DNA of 64,000 nt from Prochlorococcus marinus str. MIT 9301 (lineage in GTDB: Bacteria; Cyanobacteriota; Cyanobacteriia; PCC-6307; Cyanobiaceae), in contig NC_009091.1 of the NCBI RefSeq assembly GCF_000015965.1, positions 1,116,001 to 1,180,000 of the forward strand, read 5' to 3'. Position 1 is the first letter of the stretch, and each line of letters begins with the position of its first letter. This document shows, piece by piece, positions 26,250-35,494 of this stretch. The notes under the pieces were generated by a model. The model was not told the DNA's origin. It searched no databases and was given only the letters and a program-made list of their open reading frames with translations. The translations under genes and the position numbers were made by a program.

Positions 26250-27308
26250 CTAATTTTGAGTAATTTTTGTATTTTCAATATTGTCAAAAGCTTGACCAAT
26301 TTTCTTAAAGTCAAATCCCATTGCTCTTAATGCATGCCAAAGATGACCTTGTAAGAAAAAGAAACCCAAATAAAAATGAGTATTAGCAAGCCAAGCTCTT
26401 GAGCTATAAACCCCTGAACCTAAATCTACCGTATCAGTAAAATAAGGTGCGAATTCAAATTGAAGCTTTAAGGGCTCTCCATACAAATCAACTGGATATA
26501 TAGTTGTGTTTGAAGCACACCAAAAAGCAGCAACAAAAGCCATATAAGAAACACCTACTACTGAATATGACAAAATTGCCTCAGCTCCTAGTAATCCTTT
26601 TCCCTTGAATTCTGTATATTCTCCAAATTGTTTAGTACAAATATGGAAAACCCCTCCAATTATTTCGAGGAAAGCTAGGAAAGCATGTCCACCCATAACA
26701 TCTTCAAGACTATCTATTTTTAAAAAATCAAATTGATGATTCCAGATAGCGGCAATATCTAAATTGTAAATAACTTGTCTTGTAGATCCTATTGCTGGGT
26801 CGTAAATTCCATGAATACGGGCCCATTCAACGAACATTATTGCTCCAAGCCCCAGAAAAATTAGATGATGACCAAGAATAAAAGTTAATTTATCTGGATC
26901 ATCCCATTCAAAATCAAATTTTTGTGGCTTACTATTCTCTGGATAGTCTCCAAGATCACCAGCAAATTTATTGGAGTGTAGTAATCCTCCAGCACCCAAT
27001 ACTGCTGAGAATATTAGATGTAATGTGCAAATTACAACTATTCCATATGGTTCTGTAATAACACCATTTTCAATCCCACCAATTCCAATACCGGCTAGGT
27101 GAGGTAAAACAATTGCTTTCTGTGCCCCCATTGGAATACTGGAGTCGTAACGAGCCAATTCAAATAATCCAAAAGCTCCTGCCCAGAACATCATTAAACC
27201 TGCATGAGCAGCATGAGCAGCTATGAATTTACCTGAACGGCCAACAACACCAGAATTCCCTGCATACCAGTCATAGGTGACATCAGATTTTCCGTAAGTT
27301 TGTAACAC
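26250..27308 (-). CDS. pcb: Pcb/IsiA-family chlorophyll-binding antenna protein
   Basis: 352 aa with a GTG start (MLQTYGKSDVTYDWYAGNSG). Six transmembrane helices with conserved histidines (AAHAAHAGLMMFWAGAFGLF, HLIFSAVLGAGGLLHS, GHHLIFLGLG) mark the CP43-like superfamily; the large lumenal loop of CP43 is absent, as in Pcb and IsiA. Pcb proteins bind divinyl chlorophyll a/b and act as the main antenna. It lies 144 bases downstream of isiB on the same strand with no terminator between. Whether this is the constitutive PcbA or an iron-stress paralogue is unresolved. Confidence 0.93.
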   Translation of the reverse strand: MLQTYGKSDVTYDWYAGNSGVVGRSGKFIAAHAAHAGLMMFWAGAFGLFELARYDSSIPMGAQKAIVLPHLAGIGIGGIENGVITEPYGIVVICTLHLIFSAVLGAGGLLHSNKFAGDLGDYPENSKPQKFDFEWDDPDKLTFILGHHLIFLGLGAIMFVEWARIHGIYDPAIGSTRQVIYNLDIAAIWNHQFDFLKIDSLEDVMGGHAFLAFLEIIGGVFHICTKQFGEYTEFKGKGLLGAEAILSYSVVGVSYMAFVAAFWCASNTTIYPVDLYGEPLKLQFEFAPYFTDTVDLGSGVYSSRAWLANTHFYLGFFFLQGHLWHALRAMGFDFKKIGQAFDNIENTKITQN

Positions 27309-27452
27309 TTGATTTAAGTAAACAGCAAATTGAGCATATTGCTAATCACTGTTAATTTTTAAATGTTCTTTACAGATTTAATTACTTATGTAAAAAAAAT
27401 ATATTGTGAAAGAACAAATGTTACAAATTAACGAAGTATTATCTTTGGAAGC

Positions 27453-27977
27453 CTATGCCAATGAGGGGATTTCACCCTTAAGCTGAGAAGCCCATGTCTC
27501 AAGACGCGAATCGGTCAAATCAGATTCACTATCCTCATCAAGAGGTAATCCACAAAATCTGTCCCCCATAACACTTTTGGATTCATCAAATGTATAAGAA
27601 GATTTATCTACGTAACCGACCATTTCGGCGCCTGCTTTTGTGAAGTAGCTATGAAGTTCTTCCATTGCATCACAATAGTTTTCTGTATATGTAGAAGAAT
27701 CTCCTAAACCAAAAATTGCAACTTTTTTTCCTGATAAACTTAGTTCACCAATATCCTCTAAGATTGAATCCCATGCAGTTCCCGACCTTTCTTCATCGGC
27801 ACCAGTATTCCAAGTGGGTATCCCGCAGATAATTCCATCAAGACCCTCAAATTCTGAAAGATCATCCACATCAGATACATCTTTAGGTGCTTCAGCTGAA
27901 GAGATAAAGTTGTGAAGACGATCAGCCACATCTTCTGTTTTTCCGGTTGTAGTTGCGTAATAAATTCCTACAGTCAT
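27453..27977 (-). CDS. isiB: Flavodoxin
   Basis: 174-aa long-chain flavodoxin. FMN phosphate loop ATTTGKTEDVAD near the start, GIPTWNTGADEER (Trp at the flavin) and FGLGDSSTYTENYCDAM (Tyr) are all visible. It replaces ferredoxin when iron is scarce. It is upstream of pcb on the same strand and divergent from the gene at 28118. Confidence 0.97.
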   Translation of the reverse strand: MTVGIYYATTTGKTEDVADRLHNFISSAEAPKDVSDVDDLSEFEGLDGIICGIPTWNTGADEERSGTAWDSILEDIGELSLSGKKVAIFGLGDSSTYTENYCDAMEELHSYFTKAGAEMVGYVDKSSYTFDESKSVMGDRFCGLPLDEDSESDLTDSRLETWASQLKGEIPSLA

Positions 27978-28117
27978 AACTTCAAAATGTTTACAATAAA
28001 ATAATAAAATCTAAAAACGTTAAATTAATTTCTTTAAAAACTTTTTCACGTAAAATTTTATACTAACAAAGGTGAGAAATTTTTTTTGAGAATAATTTAG
28101 ATACCATTTAAAACCTC

Positions 28118-28852
28118 GTGACTGACGATTTTCAAAATAATATCAAAAATCTGTTGGAAGAATTTAACATTAATGGGCAGAAAAAATTTAAGTTAATTGT
28201 TTTATTTGGCTTATTAGGAGATTTTGATAGCTTTGAATATGCAATAAATTTGAGAAGTTATATCGATAATAATCAAGATAAAAATTTAGATATTTTTGCA
28301 ATTGCTATTGGTAACCAAAATGGAAAAGAAAAATTCTGTAACTTTACTGGCTTTCGTAAAGAAAATTTAATTGTAGTTTCGGATAATCAAATTCATAATA
28401 ATCTTAAAGTTTCTAGAGGATTAAATATTGGTTTAGGAGGTTGGATCAATATGCTTTTGATGTTATCAGGTATAAATTCTTTTAAAACAATCAAAGAAGT
28501 TATTAGAGGTTATCTGGGAGACCGTAAAGCCAAACAAATCTATTCAGAATTTGACAAAATTGAAGTTTTTAAATTTCTAAAATTTTCAGGTAATTCATTT
28601 ACACAAGTTTTCGGAGATGGTTATCTGAGACCATTTGAGTTGGCAACATTTAGATTAAATAACATGAATGAAATAATTCAGAATTGGAGTGACTATATTC
28701 TTAATGATGCATACCTTCCTCAAAGAGGAGCTTCTTTTCTACTAAACAATAAAAATCAAGTAATTTATAAATTTTTTTCAAATGATGTACTTGGATATTC
28801 ATCAAATATGCGGGATCCCTTAGAATTTTTGACTGATTTAATTAAAGAATAG
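28118..28852 (+). CDS. Peroxiredoxin-like (AhpC/TSA-like) protein without an obvious peroxidatic Cys
   Basis: 244 aa with a GTG start. The strand-helix start KLIVLFGLLGDFDSFEYAIN, then DIFAIAIGNQNGKEKFCNFT and VVSDNQIHNNLKVSRGL fit the thioredoxin-like core of the Prx-like2/AhpC-TSA group seen in cyanobacteria. Where the catalytic Cys would be, the sequence reads GDFDSFEY, so classical peroxidase activity is doubtful. It is divergent from isiB, which may mean shared stress control. The family call is moderate. Confidence 0.6.
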   Translation: MTDDFQNNIKNLLEEFNINGQKKFKLIVLFGLLGDFDSFEYAINLRSYIDNNQDKNLDIFAIAIGNQNGKEKFCNFTGFRKENLIVVSDNQIHNNLKVSRGLNIGLGGWINMLLMLSGINSFKTIKEVIRGYLGDRKAKQIYSEFDKIEVFKFLKFSGNSFTQVFGDGYLRPFELATFRLNNMNEIIQNWSDYILNDAYLPQRGASFLLNNKNQVIYKFFSNDVLGYSSNMRDPLEFLTDLIKE

Positions 28853-28867
28853 TTTTAAAGTATTTTT

Positions 28868-29131
28868 ATGAACGTAGAAATATTCGGATATTTTGCAGCG
28901 ATTTTAACAACAGCGGCATTTCTGCCTCAATTGATAAAAACTTTAAAAACAAAAAAGGCAGATGACGTTTCTTTGACAACATTAATAATGTTTATTATCG
29001 GCGTTTTTTCTTGGATTATTTACGGTTATAAAATTTCGTCTACACCAATATTGATTGCAAATTTTGTTACTCTGATTTTAAATTTATTGATATTAATCTC
29101 TAAAATATTTTTTTCAAAAAAACAAACATGA
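28868..29131 (+). CDS. SemiSWEET/MtN3-like small transporter
   Basis: 87 aa with three transmembrane helices. FLPQLIKTLKTKKADDVS contains the PQ-loop motif of SemiSWEET sugar transporters, which work as dimers. Substrate not predictable. Starts 15 bases after the peroxiredoxin-like gene, so probably cotranscribed with it. Confidence 0.85.
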   Translation: MNVEIFGYFAAILTTAAFLPQLIKTLKTKKADDVSLTTLIMFIIGVFSWIIYGYKISSTPILIANFVTLILNLLILISKIFFSKKQT

Positions 29132-29201
29132 GTAAAATATTTTCTTAAAGTAATAAATTTTAGTTTTATTATTTAAATTTTGATTAAAATAAAACAAATT
29201 T

Positions 29202-29435
29202 TTGTTGATCTTGAAAACTTCAAAATGCTGGGTTTGGTTTAAAGGTAGCCTTAAAAATGGTGGCTATTGGAAAGAAGGGTTTACTTGTACTTTTGACGAG
29301 AAACCTGGAGTTTTAATAGAAAGTCCAGCTTATGTAGCCTGTCGTGTTCCTACATGGAGAGTTGTGACTAAAGAACCAGAAAGTTTATACAAATCTCCTT
29401 TAATTCCTGACAAAGCAATCTGGAAAATAATTTAA
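29202..29435 (+). CDS. Small conserved hypothetical protein
   Basis: 77 aa, using a TTG start (two adjacent TTG codons and a third nearby make the exact start uncertain). SKCWVWFKGSLKNGGYWKEG, then FTCTFDEKPGVLIESPAYVA and a basic tail: a small beta-rich protein. No family recognised. Confidence 0.55.
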   Translation: MLILKTSKCWVWFKGSLKNGGYWKEGFTCTFDEKPGVLIESPAYVACRVPTWRVVTKEPESLYKSPLIPDKAIWKII

Positions 29436-29640
29436 ATACCTAATGAATAATAAAAAACTTTTTGACTGCGCTACCGCAAGTTAGTATTGCTTTAACAAAT
29501 ATTAAATTAATACCATCTACTCTCTTTTCATAAATATTATTCCTTTCTTAATCTTTGGTTTTCTTCTTGGGAAAAATAATCCAAAGATTTCAAAATATAT
29601 TGCAAGACCTCTAATAAGATTTGGAATTCCATTAAGTGTA

Positions 29641-30426
29641 ATGGGGCTCTTATTAAAAGAAGGCATAGATATAAACCTAATTAAAAGTGCATTTTTAGCA
29701 TTTTTTATTATTGGATTTTTAATAATATTAATAAATTTAATCCCAATATTTAAAAAGAGGCTTCCAAATTACACATTGCAGCTAGCAGGCTTAATAGGTA
29801 ATACATCATTTCTTGGAATACCAATTGCGTTAGCTCTTCTACCTTCAACAACAATAAATTTCACAATTGGATTTGATTTAGGAACAACACTTTTTGCTTG
29901 GATATTTGGACCTTTTTTTCTTCAAGAAAAAAACAAAAGCAATAATATCCCAAACATCAAAGGACTATTAAATGCATTGGTTAATAGTCCTGCATCGAGA
30001 GGAATTATTGGTGTACTTCTTGCATATCTTTTTCGTATAGATGAAATTTTAGGAGATTATCTTTGGATTCCTGCAAGAATAGTTATTGCTTTAGCAATAA
30101 TAATTGTGGGCACAAGACTTGGAATAATAACGAATCAAAAGGGAAGAGTTTTGGATCTAAATGAAGAAATAAAATTTTCAATTTTATTAAAATTGTTTAT
30201 TCTTCCTTTTATTACTTTTTTAGTTTGCAGAACATTAAATTTTAATTTCTATCAATTATCAGCAGTAATTCTTCAAGCAGGAACCCCAACAGCAATATCA
30301 ACGATATTAATGGCGGAGGCTTATGGCGTAAAACAACAAACTGCTTCAAAAATTCTTTTCACAACAACTTTAATTTCAATAATTACAATTCCTCTTTTAA
30401 AAATAATTATGATTTTATTTATTTAA
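29641..30426 (+). CDS. AEC-family permease (auxin efflux carrier-like), 5' end probably disrupted
   Basis: 261 aa of membrane helices; LAGLIGNTSFLGIPIALALL and ILQAGTPTAISTILMAEAYG are the conserved AEC cores. The first ATG is at 29641, but the same frame encodes the missing family N-terminus (IIIPFLIFGFLLGKNNP, then FGIPLSVMG) back to about 29530 with no ATG, GTG or TTG. A frame open from a TTG at 29462 runs into the same place one base out of register. A lost base near 29530, or an unusual start, would explain this. Confidence 0.8.
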   Translation: MGLLLKEGIDINLIKSAFLAFFIIGFLIILINLIPIFKKRLPNYTLQLAGLIGNTSFLGIPIALALLPSTTINFTIGFDLGTTLFAWIFGPFFLQEKNKSNNIPNIKGLLNALVNSPASRGIIGVLLAYLFRIDEILGDYLWIPARIVIALAIIIVGTRLGIITNQKGRVLDLNEEIKFSILLKLFILPFITFLVCRTLNFNFYQLSAVILQAGTPTAISTILMAEAYGVKQQTASKILFTTTLISIITIPLLKIIMILFI

Positions 30427-30519
30427 ATAACTTTAACAAAAACTTAGGTACTGAGCATGAATAATGAAAATTGTAAAGATTATATCCTGATAACTAAATA
30501 ATGTCTTAAGATTTAGGTT

Positions 30520-30771
30520 ATGAAGTCAGCAAACCCTGAAAATGAATATATCCCATTAAATCTTAGGATTTCTGTGAGGAGAGATACTCTACGGCTTATC
30601 TCTGAAATGGCTCAAGATATGGGAATAAGCATTAATGAAGTTTTTAGTTTTTTAGCCGAAGATTCTGTCATCGATCTCGAATTAATGGAAGATTTGAATA
30701 ATATAGATATACCCAGCAAGTGCAGCCTTGATGATCTAAAAAAAGCGCTTCTTAAAAAAAGACTTTGTTAA
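30520..30771 (+). CDS. Small hypothetical protein with ribbon-helix-helix-like segment
   Basis: 83 aa. IPLNLRISVRRDTLRLISEM followed by MGISINEVFSFLAEDSV resembles a CopG/ribbon-helix-helix fold (short strand, then two helices), though the match is only by pattern. A C-terminal helix ends in LLKKRLC. The 3' end overlaps the convergent glycosyltransferase by four bases. A DNA-binding role is inference. Confidence 0.5.
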   Translation: MKSANPENEYIPLNLRISVRRDTLRLISEMAQDMGISINEVFSFLAEDSVIDLELMEDLNNIDIPSKCSLDDLKKALLKKRLC

Positions 30772-32573
30772 AATTTTTCAACTTTCCTATTTTTCCAGTC
30801 GGATTTATAACCACTATTCTCTAAAAATTTCGAATAATTATTTAAATCACTTTTTTGAATTCGCCATAAATTATAAATCCCAAATTTACCCAATTTTTGA
30901 TGATTAATTTTTGACCATTGGTGTCGGCCTGAAGAGTATTCATCTATGACGACCAATAGAGATTTGTATTCATAATCAGGTTGATCCTCATAATTTTCTC
31001 GCCTATCAGTATTTAGCCTGTCTGAAAGATTAATTAATCCCTCTTCAGTACTTGGTTCATAAAAAACTATTTGCCTGGAGTAAAAATGCAATGAAGGCTT
31101 TCTTATACCGATCATTGCTAAGGTTTCCCTCCTCTCGCGAATATCTAAAATTAATTTTGAGATATTTCTCAAAGGTAATTGCCTAGAAGTATCTGCTAAT
31201 TTTCTTATTGGCGGCATCAAAGAGGATTGTCCAATTAAAAGTAAAATTTGAAGATAAAGAAGGATATTTCTGGACTTTAAAGAAAATAAAATTATTGCAA
31301 GTAGTGTAAATAAAGAGAAGAATAATTTAGCTTTAAAAATTATCCCAGAACTTATTAGTTCAGATGCGAGATTAGGCATTTCGGGATCATTTATTGAGCT
31401 TAACCAATTATTTGAGAAAAAGAATGCCATCGTAACACCGAAGAAAATTAAAATATTAAAATTCCATAAAAATAGATAGCTTTTACTTGAATTTTTTAAG
31501 TTTATAAAGCTATTAGTAATTAAGATTGCCGCTGCTGGAATCGCTGGCAACCAATAGCTTGGTAGTTTTGTAGCAGAAAGGCTAAAGAAAATCAAAACTG
31601 ATATTAGCCAACATAGAGAATAGATATAAAGGGTCTCAGCGACATTGCAACTTTGTTTTGAACTTTTCAAGAAATCCTCAAAGGCTTTGAATATTCCGTG
31701 AAACAAAAAAGGCGTGAATGGTAATGAAGCCAATATCATTATGTAAAGAAAAAACCAGAATGGTTCGGCATGATTATTTACAACTGAGGTATATCTTTGA
31801 AAATTATGGTAACCAAAAAAATTGTCCCAAAAAGGCTTTCCCTCTTTTACTAGTTCTAATAAATACCATGGAACACTTATAAGAATTGTTATTAAAAAAC
31901 CTTTCTTAGGATTTATCTTGCAGAGCAACGTTTTCCAATTCTTCTGACTAAACAAAAAAGATGTAATAGTTAATAATGCCAAAACGAATGCAACAGGTCC
32001 TTTAGTTAAAATTGCAAAACCTAAAAATACCCACGCTGAAATACATTGGTCATTATTTTCACTTGCCATTCTTCTCCAAAACAAAAGCAGGCTTATCCCC
32101 AAGGTTCCAGTTAAAAGGGCATCACTCACAGCAGTTCTACTCCATATAATTATCAGTGGAGACAAAGCAAAGCCTAATGATGCAACTATTGGAGTGAGGA
32201 ATTGCCTATCACTCTTCTGTGGCCAACAAAACAAAGTATCTCCAATCATCAACATTAAAAATAATGATCCCAAAGCTGAAGGAAGTCTTGCTGAGAGTGT
32301 CCCGTAACTATCCCAGATCTCGTTTTTCGGCAATGAGTAAAAAAAACCCATAAGCCAATATATTAATGGTGGCTTATCAAAACGGAACATTCCATTAACC
32401 TTTGGAGTTATCCAGTCACCAGATTCACTCATCGCCCTTGCCGCAGCAGCAAATAAAGGGGGCGTTTCATCCACCAGTCCTGTAGTACCTAAACCTAGAA
32501 AAAATATAATGATCCCACAAACTAAAACTATCAGTAAGGTTATAAGCCTTTTTTTTGAGTTAAGAAGAATCAT
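30768..32573 (-). CDS. ArnT/PMT-like membrane glycosyltransferase (GT83-type)
   Basis: 601 aa with about ten to twelve transmembrane helices. The first loop has VDETPPLFAAAARAMSES and MFRFDKPPLIYWLMGFFY, the acidic pair and 'KPPL.YWL' typical of undecaprenyl-phosphate sugar transferases such as ArnT. The C-terminal region is a soluble, charged domain. It would transfer a lipid-linked sugar to an acceptor outside the cytoplasmic membrane. It follows a GT4 transferase by six bases; the two probably form an operon. Confidence 0.82.
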   Translation of the reverse strand: MILLNSKKRLITLLIVLVCGIIIFFLGLGTTGLVDETPPLFAAAARAMSESGDWITPKVNGMFRFDKPPLIYWLMGFFYSLPKNEIWDSYGTLSARLPSALGSLFLMLMIGDTLFCWPQKSDRQFLTPIVASLGFALSPLIIIWSRTAVSDALLTGTLGISLLLFWRRMASENNDQCISAWVFLGFAILTKGPVAFVLALLTITSFLFSQKNWKTLLCKINPKKGFLITILISVPWYLLELVKEGKPFWDNFFGYHNFQRYTSVVNNHAEPFWFFLYIMILASLPFTPFLFHGIFKAFEDFLKSSKQSCNVAETLYIYSLCWLISVLIFFSLSATKLPSYWLPAIPAAAILITNSFINLKNSSKSYLFLWNFNILIFFGVTMAFFFSNNWLSSINDPEMPNLASELISSGIIFKAKLFFSLFTLLAIILFSLKSRNILLYLQILLLIGQSSLMPPIRKLADTSRQLPLRNISKLILDIRERRETLAMIGIRKPSLHFYSRQIVFYEPSTEEGLINLSDRLNTDRRENYEDQPDYEYKSLLVVIDEYSSGRHQWSKINHQKLGKFGIYNLWRIQKSDLNNYSKFLENSGYKSDWKNRKVEKF

Positions 32574-32579
32574 TTAATA

Positions 32580-33656
32580 TTATTTATATTCATGCATTAC
32601 CTCATTAAGCCAGTTAACAACCTTGTTAGCAAATATATCTGCGGAGGCATTTTTTTCTACCCATTCTCTACATTTCTGACGATTTATTTTTTCAATAATC
32701 TCAACATAAGAAAGCATATTTTTTTTATCATCAGGATCAGCAAGATAACCTGTTTGGCCATGCATAATAATTTCACTAGGTCCTCCCCTTTTATAAGCTA
32801 CAACAGGTACCCCACAGGCTAAAGCTTCAACAATAACGTTTCCATATGCCTCATTCCACTTTGGAGTATTTAGCAAACCCCTGCATTTACCAAGTTCTTT
32901 TTGTAATTCATCGGTTGATAAAAACCCCATCCAATCTATAGCTCCTTGAGGGAATAATTTTTCTATCTTTGAGGCATACATCTCATCTTCTATAAATCCC
33001 CAAACTTTTAATTTTTCGCCAAGTTGATCTGCCACATAAACTGCATCCTCCAAACCTTTCTCTGGAGCCACTCTTCCAACCCATGCCAAGGGTCCCTTAA
33101 CTGAATCTTGAAAAATATAATTATCTAAATTAAACCCATTCCCAATAATTGTTGGTTTTTTTATGAATGGATAATCATTAGCTTGCATTTTTGAGTGAAA
33201 AGCAAAATTATTTGGATATTTAGCGTATACCTTAGAGATTAAATTACTAATTACTGAACTTTCAGAACCCATACTAACAATATGTGCAATGGGTATCTCT
33301 AAATTTAGAGTCATCCAGATAGGCAACCAATCATAGGACATGTTCAACAATACATCTGCATGTTTAGCAATATCTATTGCCTTTTCAAGCATTCCCGCTA
33401 ATAGTGAATTGTCTGGAATACTTACGTGAGAATTGAAATCTTGATGTTGCCAACTAATTTGATCTTCACCTTCCACAAAATGTAATTTCGCATTTACATT
33501 ACTTTCGTGTAACTTAGAATTTTTTGGAGCTACAACCTCGACAGAATGGCCTAAAGAAATTAAACCTGAAACTAAAGAATTCAAAGTTAATTCAACTCCA
33601 CCACCTTTACCACTGCCCAAGAATCCTATTGGAGTACTAATCAAAACTATTCGCAT
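32580..33656 (-). CDS. GT4-family glycosyltransferase
   Basis: 358 aa GT-B fold. Start RIVLISTPIGFLGSGKGGGVE (glycine-rich sugar-nucleotide loop), then LAWVGRVAPEKGLEDAVYVA, TPKWNEAYGNVIVEALACGV and PVVAYKRGGPSEIIMHGQTG, the EX7E-type region of group 1 transferases. Cytosolic retaining transferase; sugar unknown. Upstream partner of the ArnT-like gene. Confidence 0.9.
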   Translation of the reverse strand: MRIVLISTPIGFLGSGKGGGVELTLNSLVSGLISLGHSVEVVAPKNSKLHESNVNAKLHFVEGEDQISWQHQDFNSHVSIPDNSLLAGMLEKAIDIAKHADVLLNMSYDWLPIWMTLNLEIPIAHIVSMGSESSVISNLISKVYAKYPNNFAFHSKMQANDYPFIKKPTIIGNGFNLDNYIFQDSVKGPLAWVGRVAPEKGLEDAVYVADQLGEKLKVWGFIEDEMYASKIEKLFPQGAIDWMGFLSTDELQKELGKCRGLLNTPKWNEAYGNVIVEALACGVPVVAYKRGGPSEIIMHGQTGYLADPDDKKNMLSYVEIIEKINRQKCREWVEKNASADIFANKVVNWLNEVMHEYK

Positions 33657-33684
33657 TATTAGACTTTTTACAAAAAGACACTAA

Positions 33685-34626
33685 TTAAATAGTAGTGTCA
33701 GAAAACTTATTTTCCCATAAACTCTTTCGCTGGCTAACAAGAAATACAGAGATAAGAACAAACACTACTCCAATCCACTGAACAATAGTGAGCCTTTCAT
33801 CTAACCAAACACCTCCACTAAGAAGAGCAAATACAGGAGTTAAAAATGCAAGAGTACTAAATCCAGTTATTTCTTTATTATTGGCAAAATAGAAAAACAA
33901 TCCATACGCTATTGCCCCTCCAAAAATACTTGCAAATGACATAAGTCCCCAATCGAATAGTGACCAATCTGGAATTATTTTGAAACTTGTTTGTAAGCAG
34001 TGCTTAACAATTAAGGGCAAACTTCCTAAAACCATATGCCAACCTGTAACTGCAACTGAATCACTTTTAGTACAAGTGAATCTAATTAAAATTGTTCCTA
34101 ATGCCATAGCTAAAGCGGCTGCAAGCATCCAGAGCTCTCCAAAGTTAAAAGCAACATCATTTATAGATTTGTCAGACATCAACCACCAATTACCTAAAAA
34201 TTCTTGTGGAACCCCTAAAAATACTATTCCTCCCAATCCAAAAATTAGTCCTAACCAACCTATTGGATTAATCAAATTTCCAAAAATTGCTCTCGCTAAA
34301 ATAGCTACCAAAAGAGGTTGAGAATCAATTAAGACAGAGCCTAAACCTGCTCCAGTCTTTTCGATACCATAAGTTAAAAAAAACTGAAAAAAAGTAGCAT
34401 CTACTATCGTAAAGACAAAAAACCACTTCAAATCACATCTATAAATTTTTAAATCTCTTTTTAACAAATATGTTGTAATTAGAACAAGAATCCCTGCAGG
34501 AAGTAATCTTAAAGAAGCTACAAATTCCGGGTCAGCATTAGAAACTAAGGGAGTCATAGCCGCCATTGAAGTACCCCAAAGTGCAAAAGGAAGAATCATT
34601 AAAAGCCAATTTAGGATTGAATTCAT
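33685..34626 (-). CDS. EamA/DMT-family metabolite exporter
   Basis: 313 aa with ten transmembrane helices in two EamA repeats (LPFALWGTSMAAMTPLVSNA; then IGWLGLIFGLGGIVFLGVPQ). The end VQWIGVVFVLISVFLVSQRK is typical. Exports or imports small metabolites; substrate unknown. Divergent from sppA. Confidence 0.88.
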   Translation of the reverse strand: MNSILNWLLMILPFALWGTSMAAMTPLVSNADPEFVASLRLLPAGILVLITTYLLKRDLKIYRCDLKWFFVFTIVDATFFQFFLTYGIEKTGAGLGSVLIDSQPLLVAILARAIFGNLINPIGWLGLIFGLGGIVFLGVPQEFLGNWWLMSDKSINDVAFNFGELWMLAAALAMALGTILIRFTCTKSDSVAVTGWHMVLGSLPLIVKHCLQTSFKIIPDWSLFDWGLMSFASIFGGAIAYGLFFYFANNKEITGFSTLAFLTPVFALLSGGVWLDERLTIVQWIGVVFVLISVFLVSQRKSLWENKFSDTTI

Positions 34627-34678
34627 TAGTTCTGCTGATAATCTTTTTAAAGTAGTTTTATTTTTTTACCTTAAAAGA

Positions 34679-35488
34679 ATGATTTGGCCTTTTAGACGAA
34701 AGTCAAAAAAAAGAATGGCTCGCATAGTTATAGATGAGCCTATTACAAGTTCAACAAGAGTTTCGGTCCTTAAAGCTCTTAAACAAATAGAGGATAGAGA
34801 ATTTCCTGCTTTAATCGTGAGAATTGATTCACCAGGTGGTACTGTCGGAGATAGCCAAGAAATATATTCTGCCATTAAAAGACTAAAAAATAAAGGATGT
34901 AAAGTCATTGCTAGCTTTGGTAATATTTCAGCATCTGGAGGTGTTTACATTGGTGTTGCATCTGACAAGATAGTTGCGAATCCAGGAACAATTACAGGTT
35001 CTATTGGTGTGATTATAAGAGGAAATAATTTATCTGAATTATTAGATAAAGTTGGTATTAAATTTGAAACCGTTAAAAGCGGAGTATTTAAAGATATACT
35101 TTCTCCTGATAAGCCTTTAAGCGAGGAAGGGAGGAGATTGCTTCAAGGCCTAATTGATGAAAGCTACAAACAATTTACTGAAGCTGTTGCTGATGGAAGA
35201 AATTTACCTGTTGAAGAAGTAAGAAAATTTGCTGATGGGAGGATTTTTACTGGCACTCAAGCGAAAGAATTAGGATTAGTTGATGAGGTTGGAGATGAAT
35301 TTGTTGCAAGGGAACTAGCTGCAGAGATGGTCAATATTGACCCTAAAATTCAACCCCTAACATTTGGTAAGAAAAAGAAAAAAATACTTGGATTAATTCC
35401 TGGAAGTAAAATGATTGAGAAAATCATCAATAATATCTTTTTTGAGTTTGACTCATCTAATAAAGTACTTTGGTTATACAAGCCTTAA
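34679..35488 (+). CDS. sppA: Signal peptide peptidase SppA, short form
   Basis: 269 aa serine protease of the SppA (S49) family. The nucleophile Ser is in GNISASGGVYIGVASD and the general-base Lys in VKSGVFKDILSPDKPLS. This is the single-domain, protease-IV-like form that acts as an oligomer. It digests cleaved signal peptides in the membrane. Followed after six bases by aroH. Confidence 0.92.
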   Translation: MIWPFRRKSKKRMARIVIDEPITSSTRVSVLKALKQIEDREFPALIVRIDSPGGTVGDSQEIYSAIKRLKNKGCKVIASFGNISASGGVYIGVASDKIVANPGTITGSIGVIIRGNNLSELLDKVGIKFETVKSGVFKDILSPDKPLSEEGRRLLQGLIDESYKQFTEAVADGRNLPVEEVRKFADGRIFTGTQAKELGLVDEVGDEFVARELAAEMVNIDPKIQPLTFGKKKKKILGLIPGSKMIEKIINNIFFEFDSSNKVLWLYKP

Positions 35489-35494
35489 ATCGAT

